A stretch of DNA of 36,654 nt, taken from contig JAPKAF010000011.1 of the NCBI GenBank assembly GCA_028825365.1, positions 1 through 36,654 on the forward strand. Direction: 5' to 3'. Under the pieces are notes generated by a model. That model had not been told where the DNA came from and searched no databases. It saw only the letters and a program-made list of their open reading frames with translations. Positions within the stretch are counted from its first letter, which is position 1; each line of letters starts with the position of its first letter. Below are positions 8,846-18,176 of this stretch, one piece after another. Source of the stretch: Flavobacteriaceae bacterium. Lineage in GTDB: Bacteria > Bacteroidota > Bacteroidia > Flavobacteriales > Flavobacteriaceae. The position numbers were made by a program, and so were the translations under genes.

Positions 8846-10009
8846 ATGCCTAGATATCATAAATTAGGAATAATTCCACCAAAAAGACATACCGTCTTTA
8901 AAGACAATAAGGGTAACTTTTATTATGAAGAGCTCTTTGGAACCATTGGTTTTGAGGGAATGTCTTCACTAATGTACCACACCCAAAGACCAACTCAGGT
9001 TAAAGAAATTAGAAAATCATACGATGTTTCGCCAAAAATTGCTGTATCTAAAAACATGAAGGCCTTAAAGCTTAATGGTTTTAAAGCTCCTCCAACTAAT
9101 GACTATCTGGAAAGTAGAAAATGTATTTTAACCAATTCTGATTGTCAAATTATAGTGGCTGCACCAAAAAAATCTTTAACAGAGTATTTTTATAAAAATA
9201 CAGATTCTGATGAGGTGATATTCATTCACAAGGGCTCTGGAAAACTCAGGACAATGCTTGGAAATATTGAATTTAAGTATGGTGATTATTTGGTTATTCC
9301 TAGAGGAATAATTTATCAGATTGAATTTAAAGATGAGGACAATAGACTATTCATAGTAGAATCAAAAAGCCCTGTGTACACCCCTAAAAGATATAGAAAT
9401 TGGTTTGGACAACATGTAGAAGGAGCCCCATATTGCGAGAGGGATCTTCACCCTCCTACTGAGTTAGAGACGAATAATAAAACTGGAGATTTTTTAATTA
9501 AGGTTAAAAAACAGGATATGATTCACGAATATATTTATGCCGCACATCCTTTTAGTGTTGTCGGCTGGGATGGCTATAATTTTCCATATAAATTCTCTAT
9601 ACATGATTTTGAACCAATAACAGGAAAAATTCATCAACCACCTCCGGTACATCAAACTTTTGAAACTAATAAGTTTGTTATTTGCTCATTTGTTCCTAGA
9701 CTTTATGATTATCATCCAAACTCTGTTCCGGCGCCATACAACCACAGCAATATAGATTCAGATGAAGTAATTTACTATGTAGATGGAGATTTCATGAGCA
9801 GAAACGATATTAATAAAGGAAGCATAACACTGCATCCAGCGGGGATACCTCACGGACCTCACCCGGGTGCAATGGAAAAAAGTATTGGCAAAAAAGAAAC
9901 TTTAGAACTAGCTGTAATGGTTGACACCTTTAGTCCGTTAATGGTAACAGAAGAAGCGGTCAAAATTACAGAAGGTTCATACCACACTTCATGGTTAAAT
10001 AAAAAATAA
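8846..10009 (+). CDS. hmgA: Homogentisate 1,2-dioxygenase
   Basis: HmgA-type cupin: DEVIFIHKGSG, GAPYCERDLHPPTE, VVGWDGYNFPYKFSIHDFEPITGKIHQPPPVHQTF, NSVPAPYNHSNIDSDEVIYY; located beside HppD and FAH. Confidence 0.95.
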   Translation: MPRYHKLGIIPPKRHTVFKDNKGNFYYEELFGTIGFEGMSSLMYHTQRPTQVKEIRKSYDVSPKIAVSKNMKALKLNGFKAPPTNDYLESRKCILTNSDCQIIVAAPKKSLTEYFYKNTDSDEVIFIHKGSGKLRTMLGNIEFKYGDYLVIPRGIIYQIEFKDEDNRLFIVESKSPVYTPKRYRNWFGQHVEGAPYCERDLHPPTELETNNKTGDFLIKVKKQDMIHEYIYAAHPFSVVGWDGYNFPYKFSIHDFEPITGKIHQPPPVHQTFETNKFVICSFVPRLYDYHPNSVPAPYNHSNIDSDEVIYYVDGDFMSRNDINKGSITLHPAGIPHGPHPGAMEKSIGKKETLELAVMVDTFSPLMVTEEAVKITEGSYHTSWLNKK

Positions 10010-10018
10010 AAACAATAA

Positions 10019-11179
10019 ATGGAATCAGCAAAAAGTATAGACGAATTACAAAACTTCAATTTTGAAATAAAAAAAATATTTGATGATGCGCAGGATTTTC
10101 TACCTATTATGGGTACAGATTATATTGAGCTATATGTAGGTAACGCAAAACAAAGCGCTCACTATTATAAAACTGCTTTTGGTTTTCAATCCGAAGCATA
10201 TGCAGGACTTGAAACTGGCAAAAAAGACATCGCATCTTATGTGTTAAAACAAGGAAAAATTAGATTAGTCTTAACCACTTCACTTGAAAAAGGAAGCATT
10301 ATAAATGAGCATATTGATAATCATGGAGATGGGGTTAAAGTAATCGCTCTTCATGTTGAAGACGCAACTAAGGCATTTAATGAAACTGTAAAAAGAGGGG
10401 CAAAACCATATTTAGAACCAACAAAAGAGGAAGATGAAAATGGGTCTGTGATTAAGTCTGGTATTTACACCTACGGAGAAACGGTTCACCTTTTTATTGA
10501 GAGAAAAAATTACTCAGGTGTGTTTTTACCCGGCTATTCCAAGTGGGAATCTCATTACAACCCTAAAGATATAGGCTTAAAATATATTGATCATGTCGTT
10601 GGCAATGTGGATTGGGACGAAATGAACATTTGGTGTAAGTTTTACCAGGAAGTTATGGGGTTTGCTCAAATAATATCGTTTGATGATAAAGATATCTCAA
10701 CTGAGTTTACGGCTCTAATGAGTAAAGTAATGAGCAATGGAAATGGCAGAATAAAGTTTCCAATAAATGAGCCTGCAGATGGAATAAAAAAATCTCAAAT
10801 TGAAGAATATTTAGACTTCTATAATGGCCCTGGGGTACAGCACCTTGCTTTGGCAACTGATAATATAGCAGAAACTGTTACTGAAATGAAAAATAGAGGG
10901 GTAGAGTTCTTGTATGTCCCTGAAACATATTATGATGATCTACTAGACAGGGTTGGGGAAATAGACGAAGATCTTAGTACATTAAAAGAGCATGGAATTC
11001 TTATTGACAGAGATGAAGAAGGTTACCTGTTACAAATTTTTACAAAACCCATACTAGACAGACCAACAATGTTTTTTGAGATAATTCAAAGGAAAGGTGC
11101 TCAGTCCTTTGGAAAAGGAAATTTCAAAGCTCTTTTTTCAGCAATTGAAAGAGAACAAAAAAATAGAGGAACGTTATAA
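10019..11179 (+). CDS. hppD: 4-hydroxyphenylpyruvate dioxygenase
   Basis: Two VOC repeats; GPGVQHLALATDNI, LLQIFTKPILDRPTMFFEIIQRKGAQSFGKGNFKALFSAIEREQ signature. Confidence 0.96.
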   Translation: MESAKSIDELQNFNFEIKKIFDDAQDFLPIMGTDYIELYVGNAKQSAHYYKTAFGFQSEAYAGLETGKKDIASYVLKQGKIRLVLTTSLEKGSIINEHIDNHGDGVKVIALHVEDATKAFNETVKRGAKPYLEPTKEEDENGSVIKSGIYTYGETVHLFIERKNYSGVFLPGYSKWESHYNPKDIGLKYIDHVVGNVDWDEMNIWCKFYQEVMGFAQIISFDDKDISTEFTALMSKVMSNGNGRIKFPINEPADGIKKSQIEEYLDFYNGPGVQHLALATDNIAETVTEMKNRGVEFLYVPETYYDDLLDRVGEIDEDLSTLKEHGILIDRDEEGYLLQIFTKPILDRPTMFFEIIQRKGAQSFGKGNFKALFSAIEREQKNRGTL

Positions 11180-11208
11180 TTTAATATTAATCTATTGAAA
11201 TAAAACAA

Positions 11209-12942
11209 TTGAAACTCAATAACGTAACTAAAAAACTACCTAAATATCTACATAAGTTTATTGTAAAACAGCCTTATGAAGAATATACTGCCCAAAATCA
11301 GGCAGTGTGGAGATATGTTATGAGGTTAAACATGAGTTCTCTAAAGAAAGTTGCCCATAGCTGTTATATCGATGGACTAAATAAGACTGGAATTGTTGAA
11401 GATTTTATTCCTGAAATGGAAGGGATGAATAGAATTCTAAAAAATATAGGTTGGGCTGCTGTTTCTGTTGATGGTTTTATTCCTCCTAATGCATTTATGG
11501 AATTTCAATCCTATAATGTTTTAGTTATTTCATCTGAAATAAGAACAATTGATCATATTAAATACACTCCTGCGCCTGATATAATTCATGAGGCTGCAGG
11601 ACATGCTCCAATTATTGCTAATCAAGAATACTCTGAATACTTAAGACGGCTAGGAGAAATTGGGTGTAAGGCTATTTCTTCACCAAAAGATGACGAAATG
11701 TATGAGGCTGTTAGGCTACTTTCTATTTTGAAAGAAAACCCTAATTCTAGTAAAAAAGATATTGAGGAAGCTAACAACAGTGTTAATCGTTTGCAAAACG
11801 AAATGGGCGAGCTTTCTGAAATGGCAAAAATTAGAAACTTACACTGGTGGACTGTTGAATATGGTTTAATTGGAGATCTTAATAATCCAAAAATATATGG
11901 AGCAGGATTATTATCGTCCATTGAAGAAAGTCAAGCGTGTCTTGAAAAAAAAGTTAGAAAGATTCCATACTCAATTGATGCTGCTAATGTAAATTTTGAT
12001 ATTACGAATACACAACCTCAGCTATTTGTGGTCCCTGACTTTTCTAAACTAAGCTTTGTTTTAGAAAAATTTGCAAACACAATGGCAATAAGGACCGGAG
12101 GGTTAAATGGAGTTAGAAAACTAATTGACTCCAAAACAATGGGGTCGGTTGAACTAAGTAGTGGGGTTCAGGTTTCTGGACATTTTACAAATGTTATTCA
12201 AAAAAATAAAAAGACTATCTACTTTAATACTAGTGGAGAAACTGCTATTTCGGTTAACGGAAAAGAATTAATTGGTCACGGGAAAGAATACCACAAAGTT
12301 GGCTTTGGAAGCCCTGTTGGAAAGTTAGAGGGAATAAATATTGCCATCGAAAATATGTCTCCGAAAGATTTAAAGAGAAATGGAATTGTTGAGGGTAAAA
12401 AAGTAATTCTTAATTTCGAAGGAGGTATAAAAGTAGAAGGGGAGATTATTACTGGTAAAAGAGACTTACAAGGAAAAATAATCCTCATTTCTTTTAAAGA
12501 TTGTAGGGTAACCTATTTAGAGAAAGTACTATTTGATCCAAGCTGGGGGGTTTATGATATGGCTGTTGGTGAAAATATAACATCTGCTTTTGCTGGACCT
12601 GCATCAACAGATTCGTTCAGTGATATTTATTCTATTTCAGACAAAAAAACCAATAAAATAATTTACTCAAAAGCTGATCAAGAAATACATAAACTGTATA
12701 AGAGCCTTAGAGTCTTTAGGGAAAATAAAACATTTGACAGTAAGGTTTACACAGATCTTTTTAAAGAAATTAAAGAAAACTGCCCTGATGAATGGCTAAT
12801 CTTATTAGAGCTTTACGAAGTCGTTTATTTTAACGATATAACTTTAGCAAAAGAAGTGCATATAGAGCTAGTTAGACTAAAAAGAAACAAAAATCTTAAA
12901 CAATTAATTTGTGATGGATTAGATTTAATTAAAAAACATTGA
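11209..12942 (+). CDS. phhA: Aromatic amino acid hydroxylase (phenylalanine 4-monooxygenase-like) with long C-terminal extension
   Basis: DIIHEAAGHAP (2-His) and WWTVEYGLIG (Glu ligand) motifs; TTG start; C-terminal ~270 aa not part of the classical catalytic domain. Confidence 0.9.
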   Translation: MKLNNVTKKLPKYLHKFIVKQPYEEYTAQNQAVWRYVMRLNMSSLKKVAHSCYIDGLNKTGIVEDFIPEMEGMNRILKNIGWAAVSVDGFIPPNAFMEFQSYNVLVISSEIRTIDHIKYTPAPDIIHEAAGHAPIIANQEYSEYLRRLGEIGCKAISSPKDDEMYEAVRLLSILKENPNSSKKDIEEANNSVNRLQNEMGELSEMAKIRNLHWWTVEYGLIGDLNNPKIYGAGLLSSIEESQACLEKKVRKIPYSIDAANVNFDITNTQPQLFVVPDFSKLSFVLEKFANTMAIRTGGLNGVRKLIDSKTMGSVELSSGVQVSGHFTNVIQKNKKTIYFNTSGETAISVNGKELIGHGKEYHKVGFGSPVGKLEGINIAIENMSPKDLKRNGIVEGKKVILNFEGGIKVEGEIITGKRDLQGKIILISFKDCRVTYLEKVLFDPSWGVYDMAVGENITSAFAGPASTDSFSDIYSISDKKTNKIIYSKADQEIHKLYKSLRVFRENKTFDSKVYTDLFKEIKENCPDEWLILLELYEVVYFNDITLAKEVHIELVRLKRNKNLKQLICDGLDLIKKH

Positions 12943-12945
12943 TTT

Positions 12946-14181
12946 ATGAATACATGGATTAAAATTGACAAAAACTCTGATTTCAGTATCTATAATTTAC
13001 CTTTTGGAGTATTTTCTGCAAAGTTAAAAACTAAAAGAGTTGGTATAGCTATTGGAAATATGGTTTTAGACTTAGAAGCCATTGGTGCTCTAGGTGTTTT
13101 TGATGAGTTAAACTTTAACAAAAAGGTTTTTGTTTCAGACTCCTTAAACGACTTTATTTCTCTTGGAAAACAAATCACGGTTAAAGTTAGAGAGATCGTT
13201 CAAAATGAGCTTTGTGATAAATCATCTATTTTAACGAGTAATCCTTATGTCTTTTTAAAACAGTCAGATGTCAATATGCATCTGCCAATTAGAATTGGGG
13301 ACTATACTGACTTTTATTCTAGCATAGAACATGCTACTAATATTGGCACAATGTTTAGAGACCCAAAAAATGCACTTCTTCCAAACTGGAAACACCTTCC
13401 TGTAGGATATCATGGAAGAGCATCTTCAATTGTTGTCAGCGGAGAAAACATATACAGACCCAAGGGGCAGGTATTGTTAAACGACAATACGAAGCCAGAA
13501 TTTCAAAAATCATCAAGGGTAGATTTTGAGCTAGAAATGGGGTTTGTAATAGGTAAAAACACAAATTTAGGGGATACTGTTTCTACAAAAGAAGCAGAAG
13601 ATTTTATTTTTGGGAAGGTTTTATTTAATGATTGGTCTGCCAGAGACATTCAAAAATGGGAATATGTTCCATTAGGTCCTTTTTTGGCTAAAAGTTTTGC
13701 TTCGTCTATTTCCCCTTGGATAGTTACACTTGAAGCATTAGAACCTTTCAAAACCATTGGACCAATTCAAGATCCAAAAGTACTTCCATACTTAGGTTTT
13801 GAAGGAGCTAAAAATTATGACATAAACTTAGAGGTATTTATACAGCCTGAAAAACAAAATGAAAAAACAGTTAGTCTTTCAAATTTCAAATTCATGTATT
13901 GGAATATGTGCCAACAAATAGCTCATCATACAAGTAACGGCTGTAATATAAATGTTGGAGACATGATGGCTTCAGGTACGATTAGTGGTAAAGACACAAA
14001 TTCTTATGGCTCAATGCTAGAGTTATCTTGGGCAGGGTCCAAACCTCTTGACTTAGGTAATGGTATTACTAGGAAATTTATTGAAGATAACGATACGGTA
14101 ATAATGAGGGGGTATTGTGAAAAAGGAGATGTTAGAGTTGGTTTTGGAGAAGTAAAAACTAAGTTATTAAAAACTCGTTAA
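12946..14181 (+). CDS. fahA: Fumarylacetoacetase
   Basis: YTDFYSSIEHATNIGTMFRD, LPVGYHGRASSIVVSG, DFELEMGFVIG, FNDWSARDIQKWEYVPLGPFLAKSF, SGTISGK signatures. Confidence 0.96.
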   Translation: MNTWIKIDKNSDFSIYNLPFGVFSAKLKTKRVGIAIGNMVLDLEAIGALGVFDELNFNKKVFVSDSLNDFISLGKQITVKVREIVQNELCDKSSILTSNPYVFLKQSDVNMHLPIRIGDYTDFYSSIEHATNIGTMFRDPKNALLPNWKHLPVGYHGRASSIVVSGENIYRPKGQVLLNDNTKPEFQKSSRVDFELEMGFVIGKNTNLGDTVSTKEAEDFIFGKVLFNDWSARDIQKWEYVPLGPFLAKSFASSISPWIVTLEALEPFKTIGPIQDPKVLPYLGFEGAKNYDINLEVFIQPEKQNEKTVSLSNFKFMYWNMCQQIAHHTSNGCNINVGDMMASGTISGKDTNSYGSMLELSWAGSKPLDLGNGITRKFIEDNDTVIMRGYCEKGDVRVGFGEVKTKLLKTR

Positions 14182-14191
14182 ATTAATATTT

Positions 14192-14818
14192 ATGAATAAT
14201 ATAAAATCAATTGACCCCTCAGAACTAGAAACTAAAGAAGTGCATAAGATACTTTTATCCTCTATAGCTCCAAGGCCTATAGCGTTTGCAAGTACAATAG
14301 ACGCTAAAGGAAGTGTAAACTTAAGCCCCTTTAGTTATTTTAATGTTTTTAGCTCTAATCCCCCTATTTTAATATTTTCTCCATCTAGAAGAGTGAGAGA
14401 CAATACTACTAAGCATACCTTAGAAAATGCTAAAGAAACAAAAGAAGTTGTAATAAATATAGTTAACCATTCCATTGTTGAACAAATGTCTAAATCTAGT
14501 CGTGAATATGATAAAGGGGTCAATGAATTTATTGAAACTGGTTTAACACAAGTACAGTCTTTGAAGGTTAAGCCACCAAGAGTTTTAGAATCACCAATCT
14601 CATTTGAATGTATCGTAAATAATATTGTTTCTCTTGGAGATTCTGGAGGGGCGGGCCAGCTAGTAATAGCTAAAGTAGTTCAGATTCATATTAACAAAGA
14701 CTACTTAGACTCAGAAGGAAATATTGATAGTGAAAAGTTAGATTTGGTAGCAAGAATGGGTGGAGATTGGTACACCAGAGTAAATAAAGACAGTATGTTT
14801 AAAATTCCTAAACCTTGA
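14192..14818 (+). CDS. Flavin reductase-like (FMN-binding split-barrel) protein
   Basis: LLSSIAPRPIAFASTIDAKGSVNLSPFSYFNVFSSNPPILIFSPS motif; MGGDWYTRV C-terminus. Confidence 0.88.
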   Translation: MNNIKSIDPSELETKEVHKILLSSIAPRPIAFASTIDAKGSVNLSPFSYFNVFSSNPPILIFSPSRRVRDNTTKHTLENAKETKEVVINIVNHSIVEQMSKSSREYDKGVNEFIETGLTQVQSLKVKPPRVLESPISFECIVNNIVSLGDSGGAGQLVIAKVVQIHINKDYLDSEGNIDSEKLDLVARMGGDWYTRVNKDSMFKIPKP

Positions 14819-15054
14819 AATTGGAAGAAAAAATAAAACTAATTTGGGACTTCAGAGGACCTAACTGTAGTAAAACTGCAGAACATTATCAAATTCATTT
14901 ATCTGAATTTCTAACTAGTTGTAACACCTCATATTTTGAGTTTGGTGGCAAAGAACTAAACGAACTACATTATATCGTTTTTCTAGTTGTGTCTAAAAAT
15001 ACAATGAAATATTTCAGAGACAAGCTTAAGCCTAACCGTGGTGAGATTGCTTAA
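14815..15054 (+). CDS. Small conserved-looking hypothetical protein (79 aa), end of Phe/Tyr catabolic operon
   Basis: TTG start overlapping upstream stop (TTGA); compact folded-looking composition (EKIKLIWDFRGPNCSKTAEHYQIHL). Start codon uncertain. Confidence 0.65.
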   Translation: MKLEEKIKLIWDFRGPNCSKTAEHYQIHLSEFLTSCNTSYFEFGGKELNELHYIVFLVVSKNTMKYFRDKLKPNRGEIA

Positions 15055-15107
15055 TTAAGTTAAAAACTTACACAACGTGTTAGCTTGTGTTAATTGAACA
15101 ATAATTA

Positions 15108-15608
15108 ATGATACGAAAAGCAACGTTAAAAGATTTAGATGCGATATTAAAAATCACGAAGTCCTGTGCTGAAAAATTGATATCAAAAAATATATTTCAA
15201 TGGAACGACTCATATCCAAGCCGAAAAGCTTTTAAAAATGACATACATAACGATTGGCTATATGTTAGAGAAGAAAAAGGAAAGGTCATAGGTAGTATTT
15301 GTATTTCTGACTTTATGGATGAAGAATATATAGCAGTAAAGTGGCTTTCAACAAATAATAATAATATTTATATTCACAGATTAGCTATTGATCCAACACA
15401 CCAGGGTCAGGGCTTTGCTCAAAAGATGATGAATTTTGCAGAAAATTTTGCAAAGAAAAATGATTATCAATCAATTCGGTTAGATACTTTTTCAATGAAC
15501 TCGAGGAATCAAAGGTTTTATAAACAAAGGGGTTATAAAAAATTAGGCAGTATATTTTTTCCTAATCAAAGTAAAGAACCCTTTTATTGTTATGAGCTTG
15601 TACTATGA
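15108..15608 (+). CDS. GNAT family N-acetyltransferase
   Basis: IHRLAIDPTHQGQGFAQKMMNFAE acetyl-CoA binding motif, LDTFSMNSRNQRFYKQRGYKKLG. Confidence 0.92.
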   Translation: MIRKATLKDLDAILKITKSCAEKLISKNIFQWNDSYPSRKAFKNDIHNDWLYVREEKGKVIGSICISDFMDEEYIAVKWLSTNNNNIYIHRLAIDPTHQGQGFAQKMMNFAENFAKKNDYQSIRLDTFSMNSRNQRFYKQRGYKKLGSIFFPNQSKEPFYCYELVL

Positions 15609-16936
15609 AGTTATTAAAATATAGTCAAATACATAAACTTGCAATACCCGCAGTGATTTCTGGAATTGCAGAACCGATACTATCAATAACAGATACGTTA
15701 ATTATAGGTAACGTAGAGCATAATTCAATGGAGGCTCTTGGCGCTGTTGGGATAGTTGGAACTTTTTTATCAATGCTCGTTTGGGTTTTCGGACAAAAGA
15801 GAAGCATAATTTCTTCAATAGTTTCTCAGGCTGTTGGAGCTAAAAAAATTGAAGAAATAAAGTCATTACCTTCACAAGCAATTTTTATAATTTTATTGCT
15901 TAGTCTTCTAATTATTGGGGTAACATACCCTTTTGCTGAAAACTTATTTGGGTTCTATAATGCTTCAGGATTAGTTTTAGAATATAGTGTAGATTATTAT
16001 AAGATAAGAGTTATTGGAATTCCATTTACGCTAATTACTATTGGAATATTTGGAATATTTAGAGGTCTTCAAAACACAATCATCCCTATGACAATTGCAG
16101 TTGTTGGAACTTTATTAAATATAGTTTTAGATGTGCTATTTGTGTATGGTCTAGAGGGTGTGATTAATCCAATGCATATAAATGGGGCAGCTTATGCTAG
16201 TGTGATTGCTCAATTAATTATGGCTTGTTTGGCGGTGCTATTATTGTATAAAAAAACTAAAATCACATTACAGTTTAGTCTACCTTTTAATAAAAAAATA
16301 AAAGATTTTTTATCAATGTTCTTTGATTTAATCATTAGAACTCTAGCTTTAAATATAGCTTTATATTTTGGCAGCTCTTTTGCTGCAAAATTTGGAAATG
16401 AATTTATAGCCGCCTACACAATAGCAATAAACTTATGGTTTTTAGGAGCATTCATAATTGATGGTTATTCAAGTGCTGGAACAATACTTGCAGGTAAGCT
16501 ATTTGGTGAAAAATCATATAAAATACTTGTTGATCTCGCAATTAAACTCACTATAATTGGTTTTCTTTTAGGGCTATCTATTTTGGGTATTGGAATGATT
16601 TTTTATGATTATATAGGAGCAGTATTTACTCAAGAAGTAGTGGTTTTAAAAGAGTTTTATAATGTTTTATGGATTGTGTTGATAATGCAACCTTTATGCG
16701 GGATTGCATTTATTTATGATGGTATTTTTAAAGGATTGGGGTGGATGAAAGAGCTTAGGAATGTGCTTTTATTCTCAACCTTTATAGTTTTTATACCAAC
16801 TATATTGCTCGCAGACAATTTTGGCTATAAGTTAGAGGGTGTTTTCTTTGCATTTACACTGTGGATGATAGCTAGAGGTGTTTCTTTAATTATTAAATTT
16901 TATAAAACTTGTGTTCCACTTGCACAAAAAATGTAA
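15605..16936 (+). CDS. MATE family efflux transporter
   Basis: 443 aa, ~12 TM, SITDTLIIGNVEHNSMEALGAVGI, IFRGLQNTIIPM motifs. Confidence 0.93.
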   Translation: MKLLKYSQIHKLAIPAVISGIAEPILSITDTLIIGNVEHNSMEALGAVGIVGTFLSMLVWVFGQKRSIISSIVSQAVGAKKIEEIKSLPSQAIFIILLLSLLIIGVTYPFAENLFGFYNASGLVLEYSVDYYKIRVIGIPFTLITIGIFGIFRGLQNTIIPMTIAVVGTLLNIVLDVLFVYGLEGVINPMHINGAAYASVIAQLIMACLAVLLLYKKTKITLQFSLPFNKKIKDFLSMFFDLIIRTLALNIALYFGSSFAAKFGNEFIAAYTIAINLWFLGAFIIDGYSSAGTILAGKLFGEKSYKILVDLAIKLTIIGFLLGLSILGIGMIFYDYIGAVFTQEVVVLKEFYNVLWIVLIMQPLCGIAFIYDGIFKGLGWMKELRNVLLFSTFIVFIPTILLADNFGYKLEGVFFAFTLWMIARGVSLIIKFYKTCVPLAQKM

Positions 16937-16956
16937 ATTTGAATAAAATTAAACAA

Positions 16957-17406
16957 ATGTCAACTATTAGAATTACTAAACGATTTTCATTTGAAGCAGG
17001 TCATGCCCTTTATGGGTATGATGGAAAATGTAAGAATGTACACGGGCATAGTTATAAACTCTATGTTACCGTTATCGGCAGCCCAATAACAGATACATCA
17101 AATGTAAAACTTGGAATGGTGATTGACTTTGGAGATCTTAAAAAGATTGTAAGGCAAGAGATTGTAGATAAATTTGATCATGCTACTATATTTAACAAAA
17201 ATACGCCACATATTAAACTAGCAAAAACCCTTAAAAATGAGGGGCATAATGTTTTATTGGTAGACTACCAACCAACGAGTGAGTGTATGGTTTCAGATTT
17301 TGCTGAGAAAATCTCAAAAAGATTACCAACAAATGTTAAGCTTTACTCTTTAAGGTTACAGGAAACTGAGACTTCTTATGCCGAGTGGATCTCTTCTGAA
17401 AATTAA
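16957..17406 (+). CDS. queD: 6-carboxytetrahydropterin synthase (QueD/PTPS family)
   Basis: FSFEAGHAL, CKNVHGHSY (CxxxHGH), DFGDLKK, DHATIFN, RLQETETSYAEW; start at ATG 16957 (MSTIRITKRF) fits the family better than the listed 16909. Confidence 0.88.
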   Translation: MSTIRITKRFSFEAGHALYGYDGKCKNVHGHSYKLYVTVIGSPITDTSNVKLGMVIDFGDLKKIVRQEIVDKFDHATIFNKNTPHIKLAKTLKNEGHNVLLVDYQPTSECMVSDFAEKISKRLPTNVKLYSLRLQETETSYAEWISSEN

Positions 17407-17420
17407 TTAAAAATTTAAGT

Positions 17421-18176
17421 TTGATAACTTTAGACACAAATAAAAAAATATATTTTGCTTCTGACAATCACCTAGGTAACCCAGATTTTCAGGCTAGTAT
17501 TGGAAGAGAAAAAAAGTTTGTTGCATGGCTCGATGAAATAAAAAGTGATGCAGGTGCTGTTTTTTTACTTGGTGACTTATTTGATTTTTGGTTTGAGTAC
17601 AAGTCTGTAATTCCTAAAGGGTTTGCGAGAACCTTTGGGAAACTAGCTGAAATATCAGACATGGGTATCCCAATTCATTTTTTTGTTGGTAACCATGACC
17701 TTTGGGTAAATGATTATTTTAAAAAGGAGCTAAATATAGAGGTACACCATAGCCCAAAAGAGTTTATTATAAATAATAAAAAGTTTTTTATTGGTCACGG
17801 GGACGGTTTAGGGCCTAAAGACAAATCTTTCAAGCTATTAAAAAAGATTTTTACGAATTCTTTTTATCAATTCTTGTTTAGGTGGATACATCCTGATTTA
17901 GGCATTCCTTTTGGACAATATATGTCTCAAAAAAACAAAGATAAATCACTAAAAAATGATTTAATTTTTAATGGTAATGATGAAGAGTGGCTCACAAAAT
18001 ATTGTAAACTAAAGCTAGAGACAAATCATTATGATTATTTTGTCTTTGGTCACAGGCATTTACCCCTAGACATTAAGCTTAGTGAAACCTCGACGTATTT
18101 TAACCTAGGTGACTGGATAAGTCACTTCACGTATTGTTCTTTTGACGGCAAAGAAATGAAATTGTCAAAATACTAG
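17421..18176 (+). CDS. lpxH: UDP-2,3-diacylglucosamine diphosphatase (LpxH-like)
   Basis: Metallophosphoesterase motifs SDNHLG, LGDLFDFWFEY, VGNHDLW, GHGDGLGP, FGHRHLP; TTG start. Confidence 0.88.
   Translation: MITLDTNKKIYFASDNHLGNPDFQASIGREKKFVAWLDEIKSDAGAVFLLGDLFDFWFEYKSVIPKGFARTFGKLAEISDMGIPIHFFVGNHDLWVNDYFKKELNIEVHHSPKEFIINNKKFFIGHGDGLGPKDKSFKLLKKIFTNSFYQFLFRWIHPDLGIPFGQYMSQKNKDKSLKNDLIFNGNDEEWLTKYCKLKLETNHYDYFVFGHRHLPLDIKLSETSTYFNLGDWISHFTYCSFDGKEMKLSKY

Noticed and set aside
11622-12488. Antisense ORFs within the aromatic amino acid hydroxylase gene (11622-11921, 12276-12488)
   Set aside because: Shadow ORFs; no motifs and a well-supported sense gene.
16909-16956. Upstream start of QueD overlapping the MATE gene
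   Set aside because: MCSTCTKNVNLNKIKQ is unlike QueD N-termini; ATG at 16957 gives a standard start.
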